Positions 8,101-12,315 of a stretch of 12,315 nt of DNA are shown one piece after another. Both the position numbers and the translations under genes were made by a program. The notes below the pieces were generated by a model. The model worked only from the letters and a program-made list of their open reading frames with translations. It made no database searches and was not told where the DNA came from. Position 1 is the stretch's first letter. Every line of letters begins with the position of its first letter. Source of the stretch: CG-Epi1 sp964634895 (GTDB taxonomy: Archaea > Thermoplasmatota > Poseidoniia > MGIII > CG-Epi1); assembly GCA_964634895.1 (NCBI GenBank), contig CAZWJS010000036.1, forward strand, positions 1-12,315, in the 5' to 3' direction.

Positions 8101-10688
8101 TTGATGGAGGGATGTATCAGATATGGGCTGACTGTAGTAATACAGGCGGCAGTGGAGATGGCGACGGTGTTGGCCATGCTGCGGATATTGATGATTTTGG
8201 AGGCGATGGCTACGTCAATGATTATGTTGGAGGCGTAACAGAGGGTGGTGAATTTAGAACCGAGGCTTACTTTGAGATTCGTGATTTCGAAAATGATGAG
8301 ATAATAGACTCAGGCCATGCAAATGGTGACGGTTTATTCTTTTCCTATAATTTGGCTGAGGGAGCATATTCCGAGTATATTTATTATGAAGAAGATGGAG
8401 ATTTACTTCAAGCATCTTATATTTATTCATATGGTAATTCTTCAGGTGATAATTCAGATTACATCAATGTAGATATGGCTGTGTTAGAAGATGAAGATGA
8501 AGACGGAGAGCCTAATATATTCTGTGAGGATGGACCTTGTGATGATGCTTTCTTTAACGCCCATAGAGGTTCTTGGGATAATGGAGTTAGTGATGTTACT
8601 ATTGAGATTTGTAAATATGAAGATGATGACGATGATTGTGTGTATTATGATACAATTTACACTAACGACACAGGAAAGGCAAGTACCTATGATGGTTCTT
8701 GTGGAATGTATGAATGGTCTGCTATCTATGATGACAATCAAATTGATGGAGGGATGTATCAGATATGGGCTGGCTGCGGTAATACAGGCGGCGGCGATGA
8801 AGACTATGATGAATGGTTCGCTGAATATGGTTTTGAGGTAGATGGTTATGACATAAATATTTTGTATGATCCAAACACAGGATGTGACTGCTATGTAGAA
8901 GTCGAGATTTATGTTGACATATTCAAAGAGAATGAGGACCCTAATGACGATGGCTACGTAGATTCAATCCATGATGTACATATGATTTACAGTGAAGACG
9001 AAGAGTGGTTTGTTCAGAATTGGAGTGCAATTCATTATGGCGAGGGTCGATATAATTTCCATGTCTACATGTATGATCAAGAATATGGACATGATGAGGA
9101 TGAATTCTGGATAAACGATGTCGATCTAGGAGATGCTGGCCATGATTTGTGGTTTCAAGCGTGGTGGTTCCATGAATTACTTGATGATGATGATAATCAT
9201 ATATGGGATGAAATATATATTTCATTCATACCAGATACTGATTTTGAGGAAGGAGACGTAGATGTATTAGTTGAAATTATGGTATTTGATGAAGATGAAA
9301 ATGAGGTTGCTTCCCCATCAGAATCTTATACAATATGTGCAAATTGTAGTGATGAATTCGGCATGTTTGTTTCAGTTGATGAACCCGGATATTATTATTT
9401 TGAAATAAATTTGTATGACGCAAATCATCCCGACAAGTCTCGAGACCATTTCAGTGGTGAGTTCCTTATGTCAGATGAGTGGTTTGATTCAACATTCCAG
9501 CAAGATGAAAATACCGTCTATGTCAATTTGGATCCTAAAACAAATTATGAAGGAGAGATTGAGACTTCTTATATTTTGAAAGTTTATCGTTTTGACGATG
9601 AGGCTGAATACTATCAGGTAGATTACACAGAGGAATATTCCGTTATTAAGGGAGGGACTGACAATGAGGACATTAACTTTGTGTGGAGTGCCGATGAAGA
9701 TGGTCATTATTTCCTCCGAGTTGAGATGATGGATTATTATTGGAACTTAGACCACGCAGTAGAATATCATTTTTCAATAGATTCAAATCAAGGCCCTGTG
9801 ATTCATGAAGTTAAAATTAATGGTGTTTTAGCTGAAAATGCAATTTTGTATGAAGGTCTGCCATTAATCTTCACAGTAAATGCTTCTAGTGAAGATAATG
9901 ATGAACTGGAATATATTTGGATAATGGGAGACGGAAGTCAAGAAATTAACACAGGTGATAATTCGCACGAGTACCACTATCTAGATAATGGATTGTATAT
10001 TTTTAGAATTTTAGTCTCAGATGGGACAAATGATGCTGAAGCAGTGTTTAAGTTAGATGTTTTGAATCAAGCTCCAACTATTGATCTCGCACCTTATGAC
10101 AGTGTAATTAATGAAGGTGAAACGATTGGTCTTACGGCTGAAACACACGATACGATTTCAGATGTGGTTGAAGTTACATGGGAACTTCAAGACGGTACTA
10201 AGATAGGCGATACTCCACACATTGAATATAAATTTAGTGACGATGGAGATTATACAGTAACAGTTAGAGCCAAAGATGAAGATGGTGGCGAAAGTAAAGA
10301 AACCATAACTATTACCGTTAATAATGTAGATCCAATATTTGAAGAATTCATTTTACCTACTAATGCACAAGAAGGTCAAGCATTAGACTTTGTAGTATAT
10401 GCCTCAGATCCCGGAGATGATACTATTACATATACTTTTGACTTTGGAGATGGAACTGCAGAAATATTAACTAAAGATGGTAACGTAAGCCACAAATTTG
10501 CAAGTGGTGAAACTTTTACAATTGTTATCTGTGCCTTGGATGAAGATGGTGGTGAGAGTTGTAGAACTGAAGAACTTCCTGTTGCATTACTTGAACAGTT
10601 AGAAGAAAGTGGTTTACCAGGCTTTGGCTTACTCGGTGTAATCACAGCTCTCGGTATTATCGGAATTCTAAGACGCCGCACACACTAA
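5166..10688 (+). CDS. Giant acidic modular surface protein with PKD domains and PGF-CTERM anchor
   Basis: This encodes 1840 residues, extremely rich in Asp, Glu, Tyr and Gly and poor in Lys/Arg. Residues 1 to about 32 are a signal peptide (basic MSKKV, hydrophobic core, likely cut near IVA). The rest is built from three module types I name by signature. X is about 105-110 residues, beginning (Y/S)xEWF and holding DPNTxCxC. Y is about 100 residues, with NDYLG, GHPNxxG and NLxEG. Z is about 80 residues, with AHxGxxDxGxSNVTI, TNxxG and YQIWAxC. Order: Z1 Y1 X1 Y2 Z2 X2 X3 Y3 Z3 Y4 Z4 X4 X5 X6, then three PKD domains and a C-terminal PGF motif, hydrophobic helix and RRR tail. About 33 N-glycosylation sequons were counted by hand. 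Export and archaeosortase-type anchoring are expected; a role in adhesion, surface coat or cell-cell contact is inference. Modules X, Y and Z match no family I can name. Confidence 0.88.
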   Translation: MNFQISLMSKKVLAWATVFALVLSTVPTIVATHDDEDTINVENGVFAWTDDELNNDLAFYAHSAGDDLSNITINVWKKLPSGNWSEYDDGETDEDGEVVFYNVTGGEYMWDAYDGNEKIDNEGGYSLVSNNYDLGHVGVVDDDIFVAYVFEGEETIDSAYVEIYNPNGTLVDYGYTDEEEDDNFTFFFSDDLEFGYYDFSIWEEYNNSDSLLQNGSFHFFNETESDYSEWFGYIEDYVYDDDNDGYDDTIEWEYDPNTECECEIGVTIVIDVYDHETEDWIDGDDLNHTIYYDDDDWLSHFWDPWYNGTFDFFVKLYDEDGNLEDTFSSYNVTLNVRGQGGGDDDDDGNVDDYLGVVFEGDGWSEDAYYAIYDDNGTWIDGGHPNNDGIFISEDLEEGWYNHYIYLNNDTDDPLQKGPFYSYGDSTNHTVINVDMAILEDEDEDGEPELECSDNGTCDDAYFRAHQGYWDDGISNVTIQISKYDDNGTLEDYEVIYTNESGDAVSYDSPCGEYVWEATYFGDDIDDGTYQIWANCDDPGVEDYGIGHYGVIDWIDWGDDEDEDYDEWFEEWYYEYESNDTVTIYFDPNTECDCDIYVYVDVYVYDSDGDYVGHFSDEGYIYGDEEDWWDLEFTADYTDYYDFYFYLYDDDGNSEDNFTLFEIYLDTDGSDEDYDEWFENWDYEYESNDTVEIAFDPNTECDCDVYVYVEIQVYDSDGDYVGHLSDEGYIYGDEEDWWYLEFAAEHTDYYDFYANLYDEYDNWEDNFSFYDIYLEVDDNGTGDGDGNGIGHFGQIIDWEDDGYVNDYLGAVAEDGDWRDEAYFEVYDFEDYELVDSGHPNEGGLFVSYNLAEGEYVGYVYYEEDGDLLQASRIYSYGNSSGNDSDYINVEMAVLEDEDEGGDFDIFCGDGPCDEALFFAHIGPSDNGVSNVTIEICKYEDDDDDCVYYDTIYTNDTGEASTYDGPCGTYEWQAIYDGNQIDGGMYQIWADCSNTGGSGDGDGVGHAADIDDFGGDGYVNDYVGGVTEGGEFRTEAYFEIRDFENDEIIDSGHANGDGLFFSYNLAEGAYSEYIYYEEDGDLLQASYIYSYGNSSGDNSDYINVDMAVLEDEDEDGEPNIFCEDGPCDDAFFNAHRGSWDNGVSDVTIEICKYEDDDDDCVYYDTIYTNDTGKASTYDGSCGMYEWSAIYDDNQIDGGMYQIWAGCGNTGGGDEDYDEWFAEYGFEVDGYDINILYDPNTGCDCYVEVEIYVDIFKENEDPNDDGYVDSIHDVHMIYSEDEEWFVQNWSAIHYGEGRYNFHVYMYDQEYGHDEDEFWINDVDLGDAGHDLWFQAWWFHELLDDDDNHIWDEIYISFIPDTDFEEGDVDVLVEIMVFDEDENEVASPSESYTICANCSDEFGMFVSVDEPGYYYFEINLYDANHPDKSRDHFSGEFLMSDEWFDSTFQQDENTVYVNLDPKTNYEGEIETSYILKVYRFDDEAEYYQVDYTEEYSVIKGGTDNEDINFVWSADEDGHYFLRVEMMDYYWNLDHAVEYHFSIDSNQGPVIHEVKINGVLAENAILYEGLPLIFTVNASSEDNDELEYIWIMGDGSQEINTGDNSHEYHYLDNGLYIFRILVSDGTNDAEAVFKLDVLNQAPTIDLAPYDSVINEGETIGLTAETHDTISDVVEVTWELQDGTKIGDTPHIEYKFSDDGDYTVTVRAKDEDGGESKETITITVNNVDPIFEEFILPTNAQEGQALDFVVYASDPGDDTITYTFDFGDGTAEILTKDGNVSHKFASGETFTIVICALDEDGGESCRTEELPVALLEQLEESGLPGFGLLGVITALGIIGILRRRTH
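6855..7490 (+). repeat. Tandem X2-X3 modules (period 327 bp)
   Basis: Two adjacent in-frame copies of the X module start at 6855 and 7182. They share long identical nucleotide runs, for example 7006-7049 against 7333-7376 (44 bases with no difference). The encoded starts are YDEWFEEW and YDEWFENW, followed by FDPNTECDCD in both. Conservation at DNA level points to a fairly recent duplication or to gene conversion between copies. Confidence 0.85.
7572..8777 (+). repeat. Tandem Y3-Z3 and Y4-Z4 double modules (period 642 bp)
   Basis: Copy one is about 7572-8135 and copy two 8214-8777, each a Y module joined to a Z module; the linker before each ends in the same GATGGCTACGTCAATGATTA. A perfect 74-base direct repeat lies at 7953-8026 and 8595-8668. 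Y2-Z2 (6213-6770) is an older, more diverged copy of the same pair. The period of 214 codons keeps the frame. Confidence 0.88.
8805..9788 (+). repeat. Diverged X4-X5-X6 module array
   Basis: Three further X modules begin at 8805 (YDEWFAEY), 9141 (HDLWFQAW) and 9471 (SDEWFDST). They are diverged from X2/X3. X4 keeps DPNTGCDC, while X5 (PDTDFEEG) and X6 (DPKTNYEG) have lost the paired cysteines. The array joins the repetitive part to the PKD domains. Confidence 0.72.
9792..10604 (+). other. Three PKD domains of the giant protein
   Basis: Ig-like PKD domains start at about 9792, 10071 and 10329. Variants of the WDFGDG motif are seen: WIMGDGS, WELQDGT and FDFGDGT. Each is followed by the (H/Y)xY/F...G.Y/F strand and a closing DExGGE or DGTNDAE turn. 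PKD domains are common stalk or adhesion modules in archaeal surface proteins. Two cysteines occur only in the third. Confidence 0.85.
10608..10685 (+). other. PGF-CTERM sorting signal
   Basis: The last 26 residues read SGLPGFG, a hydrophobic helix of about 15 residues, and a basic RRRTH tail. This tripartite signal is the archaeal PGF-CTERM type, in which an archaeosortase removes the tail and links the protein to a membrane lipid. No archaeosortase gene is in this window. Confidence 0.85.
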
Positions 10689-10689
10689 G

Positions 10690-10697
10690 TAGTTTAA
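10690..10697 (+). promoter_or_regulatory. TATA box for radB (leaderless)
   Basis: TAGTTTAA is centred about 26 nt before the ATG at 10720, just after the stop of the giant gene. The predicted mRNA starts at the radB start codon. An upstream out-of-frame ATG at 10712 would lie outside that transcript. Confidence 0.55.
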
Positions 10698-10719
10698 CGA
10701 CAGACCGAAATATGGAAGC

Positions 10720-11373
10720 ATGATTCCACGACTTGCCACATCCTGTAAGGGAATAGATGACTTGTTAGTTGGTGGATTCGAAGAAGGAACCGTTACTCTA
10801 GCATATGGTGAAGCTGGAACTGGGAAGACAAGTATGGCCTTACAATTGTCTCGTGAGGCAATCAAATCTTATCCAGAACATGTTGTGTTGTTTGTAGATA
10901 CTGAAGGGTTATCAATCGAAAGAATGACTCAAATCTTTGGTGATTGTGACGCTTCAAAATTATTGTTGATTCGCCCAGAAAGTCTTAATGATCTTCATAA
11001 GACACTAACTAGTAAATTAGAAGAACACGACAAGATTTCGTTAATTATAGTCGATACTATCAATGCTTATGTTCGATTATCTTACTTGAAGAATAAAGCA
11101 CTATCTTCTCGACAATTCTTAGAAATGACTTCTATTCTTCAACCCTTAGCTGAAAAAGGAGATTATCCCGTTCTAATAACTGCCCAAGTTTATGAAAAGG
11201 ATGGGGAAATAGGGCCATATTTTGGTAAATCTTTGATGCATCTTTCTAAGACAATACTACATCTGGAAAAGACAAAAAAACCGGGATTGCGGCATATTCG
11301 ACTTAAGAAGCATAGGTCACTTCCCGAAGAATCGGTTGAAGATTTTGTATTGACCAATAATGGAATAGAATAA
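10720..11373 (+). CDS. radB: DNA repair and recombination protein RadB
   Basis: RadB is the euryarchaeal RadA/Rad51 paralogue that assists homologous recombination and repair in the cytoplasm. The protein is 217 residues, the normal RadB length, and lacks the N-terminal helix-hairpin-helix domain of RadA. It begins with the RecA-core entry SCKGIDDLLVGGFEEGTVTL, then Walker A GEAGTGKTS (residues 30-38), the FVDTEG segment (58-63), Walker B ISLIIVD (106-112), the VLITAQVY strand (151-158, with the sensor Gln), and a C-terminal basic strand GLRHIRLKKHRSLPEE. The start is chosen because the TATA box lies 26 nt upstream and the core begins within 10 residues. It has its own promoter, so no operon with the flanking genes is needed. 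Confidence 0.93.
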   Translation: MIPRLATSCKGIDDLLVGGFEEGTVTLAYGEAGTGKTSMALQLSREAIKSYPEHVVLFVDTEGLSIERMTQIFGDCDASKLLLIRPESLNDLHKTLTSKLEEHDKISLIIVDTINAYVRLSYLKNKALSSRQFLEMTSILQPLAEKGDYPVLITAQVYEKDGEIGPYFGKSLMHLSKTILHLEKTKKPGLRHIRLKKHRSLPEESVEDFVLTNNGIE

Positions 11374-11381
11374 ACTCAACT

Positions 11382-11389
11382 CTTTAATT
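11382..11389 (+). promoter_or_regulatory. TATA box for the carboxypeptidase gene (leaderless)
   Basis: CTTTAATT is centred about 26 nt before the ATG at 11411, in the 37-nt gap after radB. No ribosome binding site intervenes, so a leaderless transcript is predicted. Confidence 0.55.
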
Positions 11390-11410
11390 GTCCCATCATT
11401 CTACTATTGT

Positions 11411-12315
11411 ATGAAAGATTATGACGATTTTATAAGTCGCGTTAAAGAATTGAGTTTAATTAGTAGTTTAACTGGTTTGATGGGGTGGGATCAAGAAACA
11501 ATGATGCCTCCTAAAGGCGGTAAACTCCGTTCAGAAATGATGGCCTTTCTTTCAGGTCAGTCTCATTCTCGAATGACTGACTCTGAGATGGGTAGGTTAT
11601 TGGACTCTTTAGATTCTCAAGAATTAACTGATGAACAAGCTGCTAATGTTAGAGAAGTTCGTCGTTCTTATGACAAAGCAACCAAATTACCTGCAGATTT
11701 AGTTGAAGAAAAGGCACGACACAAATCTAAATCCCTTCAAGTTTGGCAGGAAGCTAGGTCGGAAGATGATTTTGAAAAATTTAGACCTTATCTAGAAAAA
11801 ACAGTAGAGTTAACTTGTAAAACAGCAGAATGCTATGGTTATGATGATAATATCTATGATGCTCTTCTAGATATTTATGAGCCCGGAATGACAGTATCTC
11901 AGTTAGATCCTTTATTTTCAAGCCTTAGAGACGCAATTGTCCCTCTTGTGAAGGCAGTTGGTGAAAGTCCAAACCAACCAGATATGAGTTTCTTAGAGAT
12001 AGGTAAGTTCACTGAAGAAAAGCAACGGGAATTTTCCCTAAAAGTAGCAGAGAGCATTGGATTTGATTTTGATGCTGGAAGAATGGACACATCAACTCAT
12101 CCATTTTGTTCTGGCGCAGGACCAAATGATGTTAGATTCACAACTAGATATGACGATGAATTTCCTTTCGGTTGTTTGTATGGAGTGATGCATGAGACAG
12201 GACATGGAACTTATGAGCAAGGTTTATTGGAGGAACATGAAGGAACTCCAATGGGGCAAGCAGTATCTTTAGGAGTTCATGAATCTCAATCAAGAATGTG
12301 GGAAAATATGGTTGG
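11411..12315 (+). CDS. M32 (Taq-type) metallocarboxypeptidase, 3' end missing
   Basis: The frame is open from the ATG to the right edge: 301 codons of a family usually about 500 long. M32 enzymes are cytoplasmic zinc carboxypeptidases that trim residues from the C-terminus of peptides and take part in peptide turnover. Visible features are the N-terminal GLMGWDQETMMPP (residues about 25-37), typical of the family, the STHPFCSGAGPNDVRFTTRY region before the active site, and zinc motif HETGH (His261, Glu262, His265) in GVMHETGHGTYEQG. HESQSRMWEN follows, with Glu291 as third zinc ligand, 26 residues after the second His as in Pyrococcus M32 enzymes. All catalytic residues that fall in the window are intact. 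The start is supported by the TATA box 26 nt upstream. Confidence 0.93.
   Translation, partial: MKDYDDFISRVKELSLISSLTGLMGWDQETMMPPKGGKLRSEMMAFLSGQSHSRMTDSEMGRLLDSLDSQELTDEQAANVREVRRSYDKATKLPADLVEEKARHKSKSLQVWQEARSEDDFEKFRPYLEKTVELTCKTAECYGYDDNIYDALLDIYEPGMTVSQLDPLFSSLRDAIVPLVKAVGESPNQPDMSFLEIGKFTEEKQREFSLKVAESIGFDFDAGRMDTSTHPFCSGAGPNDVRFTTRYDDEFPFGCLYGVMHETGHGTYEQGLLEEHEGTPMGQAVSLGVHESQSRMWENMV

Noticed and set aside
6855..8777. Regular direct repeats considered as a CRISPR array or mobile element
   Set aside because: Periods of 327 and 642 bp are multiples of three, remain in one open frame and encode protein modules; there are no short palindromic repeats, unique spacers, terminal inverted repeats or transposase.
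7908..8841. Paired similar reading frames on both strands (7939-8238 and 8491-8841 plus; 7908-8177 and 8484-8741 minus)
   Set aside because: They resemble each other only because they lie in the duplicated Y-Z cassettes of the giant gene; the main frame is the continuous coding one.
10712..10714. Alternative ATG just upstream of radB
   Set aside because: It is out of frame with RadB, and the TATA box predicts transcription starting at 10720.
11899..12090. 63-residue minus-strand reading frame
   Set aside because: It is antisense to the intact M32 carboxypeptidase frame, which keeps its conserved motifs through this stretch.

Overview
The window looks like a piece of an AT-rich euryarchaeal genome. 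It is most likely from the planktonic Marine Group II/III (Poseidoniales-type) lineage within or near Thermoplasmatota. The evidence is a RadB recombinase paralogue (a euryarchaeal family), archaeal TATA boxes about 26 nt before start codons, a C-terminal PGF-CTERM sorting signal (archaeosortase type), an SGC lipobox on a very acidic secreted protein, and densely packed genes with low GC. The lineage is inferred from these traits; no rRNA or other marker is present to prove it.

Layout, left to right. (1) The 3' part of a multi-pass membrane protein with the CREST/ceramidase residue pattern (+). (2) Converging with it and overlapping by 7 nt, an 880-residue lipoprotein on the minus strand, with a thrombospondin-type-3-like calcium-binding tract followed by a peptide-N-glycosidase F-like region. 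(3) A divergent short intergenic region, then a small unknown protein (+). (4) A PduO-type cobalamin adenosyltransferase overlapping by ATGA with an unknown 226-residue protein. (5) A 5.5 kb gene for a giant acidic secreted protein made of three kinds of repeated module, three PKD domains and a PGF-CTERM anchor. (6) radB. (7) The 5' two thirds of an M32 (Taq-type) carboxypeptidase that runs off the right edge.

The genes do not form one pathway. The left and centre are cell-surface biology: a membrane hydrolase-like protein, a surface lipoprotein predicted to act on N-glycans, and a giant surface protein with about 33 N-glycosylation sequons. These are separated by a small cobalamin/unknown pair and followed by housekeeping DNA repair and peptide hydrolysis. 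Four genes have a TATA box centred about 26 nt before the ATG, implying leaderless mRNAs. The giant surface protein gene instead has a Shine-Dalgarno sequence and a short leader. No gene-free stretch exceeds 80 nt. I saw no tRNA, rRNA, CRISPR, insertion sequence or clear terminator hairpin.
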